This document shows, one piece after another, positions 44,463-54,339 of a DNA stretch of 64,000 nucleotides. Position numbers and translations under genes: made by a program. The notes below the pieces were generated by a model, which saw only the letters and a list, made by a program, of their open reading frames with translations, searched no databases and was not told the origin of the DNA. Source of the stretch: Geobacter sp. UBA2189 (GTDB taxonomy: Bacteria > Desulfobacterota > Desulfuromonadia > Geobacterales > Pseudopelobacteraceae); contig DCVL01000051.1 in NCBI GenBank assembly GCA_002328035.1, forward strand, positions 62,001 through 126,000. Reading direction: 5' to 3'. Positions within the stretch are counted from its first letter, which is position 1. Each line of letters begins with the position of its first letter.

Positions 44463-45578
44463 CTATCTGTTAGTTGGCGACTTCAGAAAGCAACAGACCT
44501 CTTCAATTTGATCATCACTGAGTTCTGGGTACATCGGCAGGCTGAGAATACGGGACACCATCCGGTCCGTTTCCGGAAGCTGCTGACCCTCCCATAGATA
44601 GTGCTGATAAGCTGGCTGCCAATGCACCGGCTGCGGATAATGAATTGCAGTGGCAATGCCAACCGAGCTTGCAGCTTCTATTATTTGCTGCCGATCCTTC
44701 AGGCATTCCACAACATACAGATGCATGGCGTGGGTAGCTCCGGTCTGTTGTCCTGGAGCGATAAAGAGGTTTTGATTAATGGCGACATCGTAAGCTGCCG
44801 CAATATTCCGCCTTTTCTCGTTATCGGCATTCAACAACGGAAGCTTGACCCGCAGTATGGCTGCCTGTAGCTCATCCAGTCTGGAGTTCATACCTGACAG
44901 ATGGCTTATGTACCGTTCCTTCCAGCCGTACTGGCGCAGCAGGCGTACTTTCTCTGCTACATCATCCCTGCGTGTGACAACAGCTCCACCATCACCAATC
45001 CCTCCCAGATTCTTGGTGGGGTAAAAACTGAAGGCAGCGACATCCCCAAAACTGCCTACCGGTTGGCCGCCTATCATGGCTCCATGAGCCTGGGCGCAGT
45101 CTTCTATGACCAGCAGGCTGTGCTTTTTCGCAATAGCACAGATCTCTGACATGTCTGCAGGGTGCCCGTACAGGTGTACCGGCACAACTGCCTTTGTACG
45201 TTCTGTTATCAGCGGCTCAATGCAGGCCGGATCCATGCAGTGGCTGATCGGGTCAATATCGCAAAATACCGGCACCGCTCCGGCTAGTTCTATGGCTGCC
45301 ACAGTGGCAACTGCAGTCTGGGATACGGTGATTACCTCATCCCCCTGATTGACACCGCAGCCTTTCAGTGCCAGAAGCAGTGCATCGGTTCCGCTGGCAA
45401 CTCCAATACAGGCAGATACACCGCAGTAGGCTGCAAACTCTTGTTCAAATTCAGCCACCTCGGTTCCAAGGATATACCATCCACTTTCCATCACCCTCTC
45501 GACGACACTTCTTATAGTTGCTGCATGGCTACGGTATTGGGCAAGTGGATTGGCAACCGGTATCAGCGAGCTGTTCAT
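44463..45578 (-). CDS. DegT/DnrJ/EryC1/StrS sugar aminotransferase
   Basis: A 371-residue fold-type I PLP enzyme converting nucleotide-linked ketosugars to aminosugars. Start motif VANPLAQYRSHAATI, ASGTDALLLAL (PLP phosphate site, near residue 62), VIEDCAQAHG and the PLP lysine Lys189 in FSFYPTKNLGG are intact. Its ATG overlaps the SDR stop (ATGA), so it probably works on that enzyme's keto-sugar product. A 3-amino or 4-amino sugar such as a bacillosamine/perosamine type is possible. Confidence 0.92.
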   Translation of the reverse strand: MNSSLIPVANPLAQYRSHAATIRSVVERVMESGWYILGTEVAEFEQEFAAYCGVSACIGVASGTDALLLALKGCGVNQGDEVITVSQTAVATVAAIELAGAVPVFCDIDPISHCMDPACIEPLITERTKAVVPVHLYGHPADMSEICAIAKKHSLLVIEDCAQAHGAMIGGQPVGSFGDVAAFSFYPTKNLGGIGDGGAVVTRRDDVAEKVRLLRQYGWKERYISHLSGMNSRLDELQAAILRVKLPLLNADNEKRRNIAAAYDVAINQNLFIAPGQQTGATHAMHLYVVECLKDRQQIIEAASSVGIATAIHYPQPVHWQPAYQHYLWEGQQLPETDRMVSRILSLPMYPELSDDQIEEVCCFLKSPTNR

Positions 45579-46576
45579 TCATCCTCCCAGTAGTGATTGT
45601 AATATTCACGATAATAGGCAACGGTTCTGGCAAGCCCTTCCTCAAGGCTCACCTTTGGTTCCCAGCCTATCATTCGTTTGATCTTTCCATAGTCTGCATA
45701 GTAGTCTCCGATGTCAATCACCTTACGTTCCGGCGGAAACGGCACCATCTCGTAGCTGCCGGTTCCGGCTGCCTTCAGCAGGATATCTGCGGTCTCTTTC
45801 AGGCTGACAGGTGGAGCCGCCCCAAGGTTGAATATCTCGCCATCGGCCTCCGGCGCCACTGCACAGGCCAGCATGGCATCAACCACGTCATCCGCATAGT
45901 TGTAGTCCCTAAGCTGAAGTCCGTCGCCAAACACCTGAAACGGTTTGCCTTCCACTATCCGGCGTACCCAAATCCCAAGGAAGGTCTGACGGGCATCCCT
46001 CACCCTCATCCTCGGGCCATATGTGTTAGTGAGCCGTAGCACCACACTGCGGATGCCGTAGACATTGGTATAGACCAGATGATACCACTCACCGGCCAGC
46101 TTGTTGATACCGTTGACATCTACCGGATGCAGGGGGTGTTCCTCATCAACCGGCAGGTAGCGGGGAGCGCCGTATAGCTGACGGGTGCTGGCAAATACCA
46201 GCTTGATGCCGGGGTTGTGATGGCGGCAGGCCTCAAGTATAGAGAGCTGGGCACGGGCATTGATCTCAAGATCAGGGTAGGGATTCTGCATGGAATCAAG
46301 ATGACTGGTCTGACCGGCCAGGTTGAACAGAAAGTCCTGACCCTTGACCAGATACTTCATGGAATGTTCATCCCGTACATCAGAGATATTGACCTGCATG
46401 GCATCCTTGAACGGCTCGATATTCCAGAGATTGCCGCCGTACTCGGGGATCAGGCTATCCACCAGGGTTACGTCAGCCCCCTGGCTGACAAGAGCCTGGG
46501 CAAGATTGGAACCGATAAATCCGATCCCTCCGGTTATCATCACCCGCTTGCCTCTAAAAACTGATTCAATTGCCAT
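45575..46576 (-). CDS. NAD-dependent epimerase/dehydratase (SDR) with atypical active site
   Basis: A 333-residue extended SDR of nucleotide-sugar metabolism. The NAD motif GGIGFIG is at residues 16-22, and later VFASTRQLYG and LRLTNTYGPRMR fit the family. At the usual YxxxK catalytic position the sequence reads NGINK, so the tyrosine is replaced by Asn; this may mark a special subclass or a changed activity. AAGGAGG lies 6 bases before the ATG at 46576, so this start is preferred over the longer frame to 46654. It overlaps the 1379-residue gene by 11 bases. Confidence 0.88.
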   Translation of the reverse strand: MAIESVFRGKRVMITGGIGFIGSNLAQALVSQGADVTLVDSLIPEYGGNLWNIEPFKDAMQVNISDVRDEHSMKYLVKGQDFLFNLAGQTSHLDSMQNPYPDLEINARAQLSILEACRHHNPGIKLVFASTRQLYGAPRYLPVDEEHPLHPVDVNGINKLAGEWYHLVYTNVYGIRSVVLRLTNTYGPRMRVRDARQTFLGIWVRRIVEGKPFQVFGDGLQLRDYNYADDVVDAMLACAVAPEADGEIFNLGAAPPVSLKETADILLKAAGTGSYEMVPFPPERKVIDIGDYYADYGKIKRMIGWEPKVSLEEGLARTVAYYREYYNHYWEDE

Positions 46577-49500
46577 CTTCCGCCTCCTTATGCATCCAGG
46601 TAAAAAGCCTGGTTGATGCATTCTGCCTGCCTGCTGCTGCCAGTGTGGCGCCAAGTTGTATCAGGTAGGCGGTAACAGCATGATTTCCTGCTGCCAGCTC
46701 ATGGCGGCACTCGTCTGTTGCCTGCGGATTTCCGTTGATGATGGCGATAGCCAGGCGCAACGCAGTCAAGGGAGGCCAGCCCTGATGTTTGCTGTACAAC
46801 TGCTCCACCAGCTCCGTAGCCTTGGCGGGATCGCCGGCGTGCAGTTCCGCCAGTGCCAGATTGAGCGCGGATTCCTTGTGTTCCGGCATTTTGCACAGTG
46901 CATCTGCCGCATCCTGCAATGCTTCCTTATAACGTCTAAGCGAAATCAGGGCATGGCTGCGGTTGAACAGTGCCTCTGGATGGCCTGGGAGGCGTTGGAG
47001 CAGTTGTTCCCACAGAATAATTGCTTGATCAGCGTATCCCAACTCGCCTGCCTGCAGAGCCAGTTCGGCGATAAGCTCCGTATTGTCAGGCTCCTCTGCC
47101 AGTTTTTCCCGACCCAGGCTGTAATAGCGCTGCTGCCGCGAACGCCGTGTAAGCTGATCCAGTTCACCGTAGTGGTGGATCACAAACGGAGCCTGTCTGA
47201 TGGTTATATTTGTCTGTCTGAGAGCCGGCTCGATCATCTCATGTACCTTACCGCTGAAGCGTATACCAGGCAGTCTTGGGAAGAGGCGCACCTTTAGGCT
47301 GGGATACCATCCGTCTGCCGCCTGCTCAAGTGGATAGCGCCCGTCATTGAATTCCCACCCCTGTGATTCGCTCTTGTCCGTATAGTTTCTGGTAACCACC
47401 TGCCAGGCAATACCCATTCCATGCTGCACTGCTTCCCTCACCAACGGATAGTCCCGTTCCGCAAGAGCCTCATCGGCATCAAGCACCAGTATCCAGTCGC
47501 CGGTGGCAGCTTCTAAGCCTACATTACGGGCAGCGGCATAATCGTTTTGCCAGGCATGATGCAGCACCTGCGCCCCAAATGCCTCGGCCAACGCTACGGT
47601 TCGATCGGTTGAGCCTGTATCCACCACCACCAGCTGATCGAACACCGGCATCGCGCTTGCGAGGCAACGTGCCAGCTGTTTCTCCTCGTTTTTAACAATC
47701 AGGCAGAGCGTGATTAAAATGGCTCTCTTTTCAGGGGTATGAGCAGGTATAACCTTCCGTCGCAGTATTGCCGCCTGCTCAATCAGCTGTTCTTCAACGC
47801 CAAATCGGGCCAGCATCTGACCCAGCAACTGTAATGCGCTATCCAGCTGACCAGATTCCTGATATGCATCCAGCAGTGCATTGCAGGTGGCACGGCTGTG
47901 AGGGTAGAGTCGTATCCCCTCGGCCAGAAGTTCACAGAACCGTTCCCACTGACCTGTGCTGCGAGCCGCCTCTAACGCCAGCGGCAACAGTCGGCTGTTG
48001 CATGGCTCCAGCATGGCTGCCTGCATGATAAGATCTGCAGCTGCATTCCGATCACCTGCCCCCCAGACTAACAGGGCGATACCTGCCACTGCCTCTGCAT
48101 TGAAAGGGTTGGCTTTCAGGGCGCGACTGAAACAGAGCTCTGTCTGCCGCAGATCTGCGGCTCGTTGCGCAAGAATTCCCCGGGCATACCATCCTGTACT
48201 GTTTTCCGGTTGTTCTGTAAGCAGCTCTTGCAGCAGCAGATCTGCCGTAGCATCGCCCAGCGTAACCAGCACAGAAACCTCAATCTCAAGCCTGCGTATA
48301 CGGTCAGCTCCTTCAGGCAGCTCACCTAGTGCGCCAAGCGCTTCAGGGAAGCGACCGGCTGCTGCAAGCATACTGCACAGTCTGAAATATGGCTCAGGCC
48401 AGTCGGAATTCAGAGCAATGCCCCTGTTGATCACTAGGTCTGAGGCCTGTTCAATCTCACCACGCAGAGCCAGTCGTTCCGCCTCTTCCAGCGCTGACAG
48501 TCCCAGCCAGTGACGCAGGGTTGTCTCACCAAGAGACACTGGGTTCCATTTTTGCATGAAGATCCTGCGATTGCGAATGTTTGCCGCCTCACGGTCAAGG
48601 TTGTTACCGCTGAAGCTTGCGCCTCCGGCATGGTGAACAAAGACATCCCCTGCAAGCAGGTTGCGGTATCCTGCCAACTCCGCGCGCAGACAGTAGTCAT
48701 CGTCCTCGTAATTGCCTGAGCCAAACGACTCATCCAACAGACCGATCTCTTCAAGTAGTTCACGCCTGAACAGCATGCAGAAGCCAACCACTCTGCGGCA
48801 GGGGATCACCCTCCCACGCCAGCGTGTACGAAAACGCTCTGCAAAGGCTGGCAGTTCTTCGGCAGAGAGGCTGCCTGCCTCCGCTACCACCTGCAGACCA
48901 CTGGCATGATCGGTCATCGACCCGACAACACCGGCGTCAGGGTAGCGATTAAACAGCTCCAGCATTCTTTCAATCCAGCCATCAAACACCAGAAGATCAT
49001 TGTTGATCAGCAGGATGTAGCGGCCTCTGGCCAGCTGCATCCCCTGGTTGTTACCACCGGAAAACCCGCGATTCTCGGGGTTCTCTACCAGTCTGATCCG
49101 ACTGTCCATTTCCGCCTGCCGCCGCAGCCAGTCCACCGTGCCGTCAGTTGAGCCGTTATCCACAACAATCAGCTCAAATGGCACTGACACGGTGCGCTGG
49201 ATACTTGCAAGACAGTTCCGGGTATAGTCCAGCTGGTTCCAGGTCAGCATCACCATCGAGAGCAGAAGAGCCGATGTCTCGCTTACCTGAACATGCCCAG
49301 AGGATTTCAGGCCGGTTGCACTGCGAGGTATCCCCTTTGCCAGATACTGGTAGTGCTGACTGTTCTCCTCAAGGGAAGAGACATCAAGACCGGCTGCTGC
49401 AAGGGCGGCTAAGACAGTCTTTGGTGGAGAGCAGTCAACTTCCAGATTTTTGGCATACAGCTCCTTAAGCTCAAACCCGGCTACATCAAAGAGCTGGCCA

Positions 49501-50705
49501 ACCCCTTCAATTGTAAAGAAGCGCAGATGGGTTCGGTCAAGTATACCCGCATCACAGTACTGCCAGTGCCCTTCCAGCACCCCCCGAACCACTGACCAGT
49601 GACGTACATTGGGGATACTGGCAACAAGTTCACCCCCATCTGCCAGTTTTGTACGCAGATCCAAAAGTACCTGCCAGGGATTTACCAGATGCTCCAGGAG
49701 ATCGGCGCAGATGATCGTATCAAAATAGCCGTCAGGCAACTGCGGCAAGACATCCTCGATACTGCCGGTAATCACGCTGTCCAGCTCATCAGCGGCCAGT
49801 GCGGCGGCATCGGCAACATACTCAACCCCCCATACTTCGGCCTGCTGGCGCTTTTTCAGGTCTGCGCCCAGACGGCCTGCAGCGCAGCCCACATCCAGAA
49901 TCCTTCGGGATGAGAGGGAAACCATCTCCTGCACATCCGGGCGAGAACAGGCGTAGTAATCAGGCACTTTTTTCTTCATCTTATCCAGCAGCTCCTTATT
50001 TTCCGTGTACATCCGGTAGGTGTCGGTACCGTACCGTTCCATGAAAAAGCGGTGCTTCTCCAGCAGATGCTCCGGATAGTCTCGCTCTTCATCCCAGCCC
50101 AGGTGGTAGGCAATAATATTACGGGCAAAACCTACCTTGCCACCATTTTTCCTGATTTCATCGCAGGTATCCCAATCTGTCAGGTAACGACCATCAAAAT
50201 AGCGCCGCTTGATAGACTGCATTACTGTGCCGATATTGCAGAGTGTTATCTCGTCATTGTACGGTTGTTTTTCACCTATATAGACATCCGGCAGTCTGGC
50301 AGGCTTGTTTGATGGGTCAAGGTTCAGGGCGATCATACCCATTTCAGGGAAACGGTGATGCAGTCCAAGCAGCCGTTCCAGCCAGCAGGAGCCATCCAGC
50401 TGAGGCACCAGGATATCGGGATCACAGAGGATGTAGGGATCGGAAATCGCGCAGGCGATACCACGCTGAAAGGCAGTGGTGAAGTAGTTCTGGTCGTTCA
50501 GGATCAAGTGTGCGAACTGTCCTGAATTTTCATGTAGAAAATGTTGCATCTCCAACCCGCTGTTATTGTCAACCACAATGATCCGGTATGGATAACGGGT
50601 ATTAGTTCTAAGCGCCTCGAGTGTTTTGCGAAAGTAGTCCGTGCGGTTATAGGTAAGGAAGATGATGTCTACAGTTGTAGCAGTATGCTGATCTGTTAAT
50701 GACAT
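46566..50705 (-). CDS. Giant GT2 - methyltransferase - GT2 - TPR - GT2 - TPR protein
   Basis: A 1379-residue multi-domain protein. Domains in order: GT2-type transferase (residues about 10-240, FLTYNRTDYF and DNNSG); class I methyltransferase (about 265-420, ILDVGCAAGRLGADL, ICADLLEHL); a second GT2 (about 480-740, VVDNGSTDGTVDWL, INNDLLV, GSGNYEDDDYCLRAELAG); TPR-like repeats (about 760-1010); a third GT2 of the TPR-linked type (about 1035-1240, LCLIVKNEE, VVDTGSTDRT, VLDADEA); and a TPR tail. The chain could carry out three sugar additions and one methylation. It follows the exostosin-like gene with TAAGATG. Domain borders are rough. Confidence 0.85.
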   Translation of the reverse strand: MSLTDQHTATTVDIIFLTYNRTDYFRKTLEALRTNTRYPYRIIVVDNNSGLEMQHFLHENSGQFAHLILNDQNYFTTAFQRGIACAISDPYILCDPDILVPQLDGSCWLERLLGLHHRFPEMGMIALNLDPSNKPARLPDVYIGEKQPYNDEITLCNIGTVMQSIKRRYFDGRYLTDWDTCDEIRKNGGKVGFARNIIAYHLGWDEERDYPEHLLEKHRFFMERYGTDTYRMYTENKELLDKMKKKVPDYYACSRPDVQEMVSLSSRRILDVGCAAGRLGADLKKRQQAEVWGVEYVADAAALAADELDSVITGSIEDVLPQLPDGYFDTIICADLLEHLVNPWQVLLDLRTKLADGGELVASIPNVRHWSVVRGVLEGHWQYCDAGILDRTHLRFFTIEGVGQLFDVAGFELKELYAKNLEVDCSPPKTVLAALAAAGLDVSSLEENSQHYQYLAKGIPRSATGLKSSGHVQVSETSALLLSMVMLTWNQLDYTRNCLASIQRTVSVPFELIVVDNGSTDGTVDWLRRQAEMDSRIRLVENPENRGFSGGNNQGMQLARGRYILLINNDLLVFDGWIERMLELFNRYPDAGVVGSMTDHASGLQVVAEAGSLSAEELPAFAERFRTRWRGRVIPCRRVVGFCMLFRRELLEEIGLLDESFGSGNYEDDDYCLRAELAGYRNLLAGDVFVHHAGGASFSGNNLDREAANIRNRRIFMQKWNPVSLGETTLRHWLGLSALEEAERLALRGEIEQASDLVINRGIALNSDWPEPYFRLCSMLAAAGRFPEALGALGELPEGADRIRRLEIEVSVLVTLGDATADLLLQELLTEQPENSTGWYARGILAQRAADLRQTELCFSRALKANPFNAEAVAGIALLVWGAGDRNAAADLIMQAAMLEPCNSRLLPLALEAARSTGQWERFCELLAEGIRLYPHSRATCNALLDAYQESGQLDSALQLLGQMLARFGVEEQLIEQAAILRRKVIPAHTPEKRAILITLCLIVKNEEKQLARCLASAMPVFDQLVVVDTGSTDRTVALAEAFGAQVLHHAWQNDYAAARNVGLEAATGDWILVLDADEALAERDYPLVREAVQHGMGIAWQVVTRNYTDKSESQGWEFNDGRYPLEQAADGWYPSLKVRLFPRLPGIRFSGKVHEMIEPALRQTNITIRQAPFVIHHYGELDQLTRRSRQQRYYSLGREKLAEEPDNTELIAELALQAGELGYADQAIILWEQLLQRLPGHPEALFNRSHALISLRRYKEALQDAADALCKMPEHKESALNLALAELHAGDPAKATELVEQLYSKHQGWPPLTALRLAIAIINGNPQATDECRHELAAGNHAVTAYLIQLGATLAAAGRQNASTRLFTWMHKEAEDGN

Positions 50706-50706
50706 C

Positions 50707-51651
50707 TTAATACTCCCTGAGCCTGCTGCTTATCTGGTTTTGTTCAAGTTCATATGCAACCAGTGCCGGAAGCCTTGCTGTTTGAAGCCAGCTTTTCCAA
50801 GCATTTCTGGCTCTCAAGCAGGCATTGCGAACCTGTTCCGCATTCCTTGCAGCCAGCCATCCAATAATATGGTCACCGGCTCTTTCCACGTCCGCTTCAG
50901 GCACCCTTATGACAAACTCATCATAAGGTATCAGAGACTCTAGTGGTAGAATAGTATTATCAGCGATTAATACCGGAATCCTGGCAAATGACATGGTCTC
51001 GAAAAAACGGACTGAGTTTTCAGCGGCACCACGAGGACAGAGGATCGTTAAAGATTGTCTCAATATCTTGAAATAACTCTCTTGCCGGTCACGCCTTTCT
51101 TCTGCACCAAGGTGTCCATGAAAAAGCGGAGTGGTTTCAACGTAGATCTGGAGATCGGTTCTCTTTGACAGGGCATCTGCGAGCTGTTGTCTTACTGGAT
51201 GGGAGCCAGAATATCCAACAAATGAGGTTTGATAGAGCAGTTTATCAAAGTTCGGCTCAGTGCCGTTATGGTGATCATCAACCGGATAAGGGTATGAGAT
51301 GGCATTTCTGTCGTGGAGAGTCCGGTTAAGGCTTATCTGGAAGATTATGGAATTAAATCCCAATGGTTTGCTTGTATCCTCGTAATTAAAGAAGAGGTAT
51401 TTGTGCTCGTTATGGGTAAAATCAGGCAGGATACAACGAATAAGCGTGCTTGTGGCAGAGACGCCCATCTGCTGGATCATTGGTGTAAGATAGTAGGGGA
51501 ATAAAAGATATTCGGCATCTTCAGGATCTGTAACAGAGCAGAAATAAGGCAAAGCCTCCGGTTCAGAGGGGCAAAAAGAGGCAATCGGCCAGCAAAGGTG
51601 GTCAGGTAGTGAAAAATCGTGCCCGTTCCGGCAGGTATAGATTCGGATCAC
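50707..51651 (-). CDS. Exostosin-like glycosyltransferase
   Basis: A 314-residue protein resembling the exostosin/GT47 family: EYLLFPYYLTP, KYLFFNYED, SFVGYSGSHPVRQ, LCPRGAAENSVRFFETMSFARIPVLIAD, in the order found in exostosin-domain proteins. A bacterial member in such an island probably transfers a sugar. It begins with GTG at 51651, with AGGG 7 bases upstream. Family assignment is based on the C-terminal RFFE/RIPVLI block. Confidence 0.75.
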   Translation of the reverse strand: MIRIYTCRNGHDFSLPDHLCWPIASFCPSEPEALPYFCSVTDPEDAEYLLFPYYLTPMIQQMGVSATSTLIRCILPDFTHNEHKYLFFNYEDTSKPLGFNSIIFQISLNRTLHDRNAISYPYPVDDHHNGTEPNFDKLLYQTSFVGYSGSHPVRQQLADALSKRTDLQIYVETTPLFHGHLGAEERRDRQESYFKILRQSLTILCPRGAAENSVRFFETMSFARIPVLIADNTILPLESLIPYDEFVIRVPEADVERAGDHIIGWLAARNAEQVRNACLRARNAWKSWLQTARLPALVAYELEQNQISSRLREY

Positions 51652-51713
51652 GGAGTTGCCCTTTCAAAAACTCTAATCTTTCAAATATGTTAAATTGTAA
51701 ACTTTTGTTAGAA

Positions 51714-54230
51714 TTAGGATACTGCATTTCTGTACTTGTCCAGATTCCTTCTTTTGAGCTCATCCAGGGTTCTGCGTACGAGATCTGTTTTATATGAAGG
51801 AGATACAATATTTTCAGACAGCATATCCAGTCTGCCTTCTCGTTTCAAATATTCATTGATTGATTTTGCTTCAGCTAGACGGCCAGAATATTCAAGACGT
51901 TCACACTTTGTTTTGAGGAGTGCCGCCCAATCCTGCATATGATAGGTACATTGTGAAAATAAAGCTCTCTCTAAAGTTGAAAGACCCTCTGAAACCTCTT
52001 CCGCACAGCCAAATTCACGAATACCATGAATTATTCCAGGCAGTCTGAAAGATAGTTTTCTCCGAACATCATCTGTCGCATTTTTAGAAAGCCATTCAGA
52101 CATTTTGTCAAGCAATGCCATGCCAAAACCGCATAAATTAATAATTGCAACAGGATTTGCGATCAGAGCGATGATCTTTTGTACTGCTGACATGGCAGTA
52201 TCATTTGCGTAAAGATCAAGGATAGGGAATAGAGCATCAAAAGGTTCGCTGTTAAGCATTTCAAGGCATGAACGGCCAGAATCATAAACTCCGCTTAATG
52301 GAGAGAGCTCGGTTCCCTGCCCTTTGTGGACGCGGGTTGAGCATGTTACGAGTGGAATGTGGGTTGATTGAGTCTGACGATGGCAACGCAGCCACATGTC
52401 AAAATCCTGACCATTACGTTTGTCTGTGTTAAATGCTCCTGCCTGCCTAAGCAGGTCACGGTGCAGAGCAATGCTGATTCCGTTAACCTGGTTTTCTTCA
52501 AAAAAGCTGATCAGCTGTAGCGACTTTATCGGGATATCTTCGGACAGGCGGCGTTGAGGCAGCCGCTCTCCAGTATCGTCAAAAAGCAGCTCATAATCTG
52601 TATGAAAGAATTTGCAGTCCGGATTTTCGGCAATAGCCGCCAGATGTATCATCAGCTTGTCAGGTTTGAACAGATCGTCGGAGGAGAGCCAGCATACCCA
52701 TTCGGCAACCGCATGTTGCAGCCCAGTATTCAGGGCGCTGGCCGTACCTCCGTTTGGCTTGTGAAACACCCTGATCCGTTTGTCCCTGGCTTCATACCTT
52801 TCCAGAACCTCTCTTGTATTGTCAGTCGAGCCGTCATCAACAACCAGAGCCTCCCACTCCTGGACAGTCTGCGCCAGCAGGCTGTCCAGGGCGGCAGGCA
52901 GGAATTGAGCCTGATTGTAGGTTGGCACCAGAATCGAAAAGAGTGGTGGTGAAACTTCTCCCTCAAGCAGTGACCAGCAGCTGAGCTGTCCCAGCAGATC
53001 TTTACCCAGCCTGGTTCTGAAAGGAGTTCCTGCCAGTTTACCGTTAGTGGATACGTATCTGTACAGTTCAATCACCTTTGAGCGAATATGTTTATACTCC
53101 AGCCGTTCCGACACCAGTTGCAGATTGTATAGTGCAGCCTTATCAACCAGTTGGTCGTCCTCTAGTGCCTTAGAGAGAAGTACGGCAAGCTGCTGCGGGT
53201 CTTCAGCAGGGAAGATTAATCCGTTTTCTCCGCTACGAATCCATTCTCCAAATGATTCAACATTGGAAAAGAGCGGAAAGGCTCCGTAGGTCATTGCCTC
53301 CACCAGAGTGCTGGGAAGACCGTCGTTGACGGTAGCTGAAATTGCCACCCTTGTTTCGGTATAGAGGTGTAGAAGATCGTCGTAGGCAAGGTGTTCTGCG
53401 GCTACGATGTCAATTCCGGATCGGCTCAGGATTTCGACCTGCTCCCTGACCTTACCGGTGGCTTGTGTAACAACTATGCTAAAATTTCGAAGCGCATCAC
53501 GGCACAGATCAAAAGCCTGGATTGCAGTCATCGCCCTGCCAACAGGATCGCCGTCAGTTCCGCAATTGTCACGTCCCTTGAGCAGTATAAGCCGTCGTTT
53601 AGAAGGTGGAGTAAGGTTGTTGTTTCTGACTCCATTAAGCTGAACACCACCAAAATCTGGGAAAAAACCACAAAATTCACCACTAAAACCTAGCATCCTT
53701 GATAACCGCAGATCGCGATGACATTCGGTGGTCAGATAGTCGCAGCATGCCAGCTGAGCGGAAACCGAAAGGCGATGCTCCGGAGAGAGCATAGCGTAGC
53801 ATTCCAGGTCGGTTCCCCATGATGAATAAAGCCAGGGAATTCCTGTAGCCTCAGGCAGTGTAGAAAACAGTTGGTGTACCGGTTCAAGCAGATTGTTCCA
53901 ATTGATATTAAGACCATGCGAATGGATCAGATCCGGCTTGAGTGTCCTGATTAGATTATGCAGGTAATTGATATGTCGCCTGCGGCCTGCGGCAAGTCCA
54001 ACCTCGTCTGCAGTTTCCCAGTCAAGTCCGGTGGTTTGGAAAACCGTAAGATTTTTATTTTCGGGAATCTTTCCTGGATAATGAACCGTTCCATATGAAA
54101 GCAGGGGAGAGATGCCGTAGCCAGGCGTAATAACCTGAAAAAGGTGAATGTCCCAGCCAGTTCCCTGTAATTGGTTTATCCATCGCGCAACATGTGGACT
54201 ACTGACTTCACAAGCGAGCAGTAACTTCAT
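51714..54230 (-). CDS. GT4-like - GT2 glycosyltransferase fusion protein
   Basis: An 838-residue protein. The N-terminal 380 residues are a GT-B glycosyltransferase: LIHSHGLNINWNNLL, LLKGRDNCG and VEAMTYGAFPLFSN. A GT2 domain follows (about 420-690): FSILVPTYNQAQFLPAAL, VVDDGSTDNTREVL, SSDDLFKPDKL. The last 150 residues are helical and not recognised. Two folds in one chain suggest two successive transfers. The ATG at 54230 is chosen as the natural GT-B start MKLLLACEVSS; a longer frame reaches 54332 without a site. Confidence 0.82.
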   Translation of the reverse strand: MKLLLACEVSSPHVARWINQLQGTGWDIHLFQVITPGYGISPLLSYGTVHYPGKIPENKNLTVFQTTGLDWETADEVGLAAGRRRHINYLHNLIRTLKPDLIHSHGLNINWNNLLEPVHQLFSTLPEATGIPWLYSSWGTDLECYAMLSPEHRLSVSAQLACCDYLTTECHRDLRLSRMLGFSGEFCGFFPDFGGVQLNGVRNNNLTPPSKRRLILLKGRDNCGTDGDPVGRAMTAIQAFDLCRDALRNFSIVVTQATGKVREQVEILSRSGIDIVAAEHLAYDDLLHLYTETRVAISATVNDGLPSTLVEAMTYGAFPLFSNVESFGEWIRSGENGLIFPAEDPQQLAVLLSKALEDDQLVDKAALYNLQLVSERLEYKHIRSKVIELYRYVSTNGKLAGTPFRTRLGKDLLGQLSCWSLLEGEVSPPLFSILVPTYNQAQFLPAALDSLLAQTVQEWEALVVDDGSTDNTREVLERYEARDKRIRVFHKPNGGTASALNTGLQHAVAEWVCWLSSDDLFKPDKLMIHLAAIAENPDCKFFHTDYELLFDDTGERLPQRRLSEDIPIKSLQLISFFEENQVNGISIALHRDLLRQAGAFNTDKRNGQDFDMWLRCHRQTQSTHIPLVTCSTRVHKGQGTELSPLSGVYDSGRSCLEMLNSEPFDALFPILDLYANDTAMSAVQKIIALIANPVAIINLCGFGMALLDKMSEWLSKNATDDVRRKLSFRLPGIIHGIREFGCAEEVSEGLSTLERALFSQCTYHMQDWAALLKTKCERLEYSGRLAEAKSINEYLKREGRLDMLSENIVSPSYKTDLVRRTLDELKRRNLDKYRNAVS

Positions 54231-54339
54231 CGGTGGTTCTCTTGTGGCTGTAATCTTCCAGACAGAATAACACTCCTCATGAAGATAAGGGGAAAATGCA
54301 CAGGACAAACAGTCCGTAAACAAGCAATGCAACCATCGG

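Noticed and set aside
46577..46654. N-terminal extension of the SDR gene
   Set aside because: The extension has no ribosome-binding site and lies inside the upstream gene; ATG at 46576 has AAGGAGG.
46656..47297. 213-codon plus-strand frame opposite the giant glycosyltransferase
   Set aside because: Antisense shadow of a clear multi-domain gene; composition is Cys/Leu/Gln-rich with no domain.
47956..48513. 185-codon plus-strand frame in the TPR part of the giant gene
   Set aside because: Ser/Ala/Arg-rich antisense of TPR coding sequence; typical shadow.
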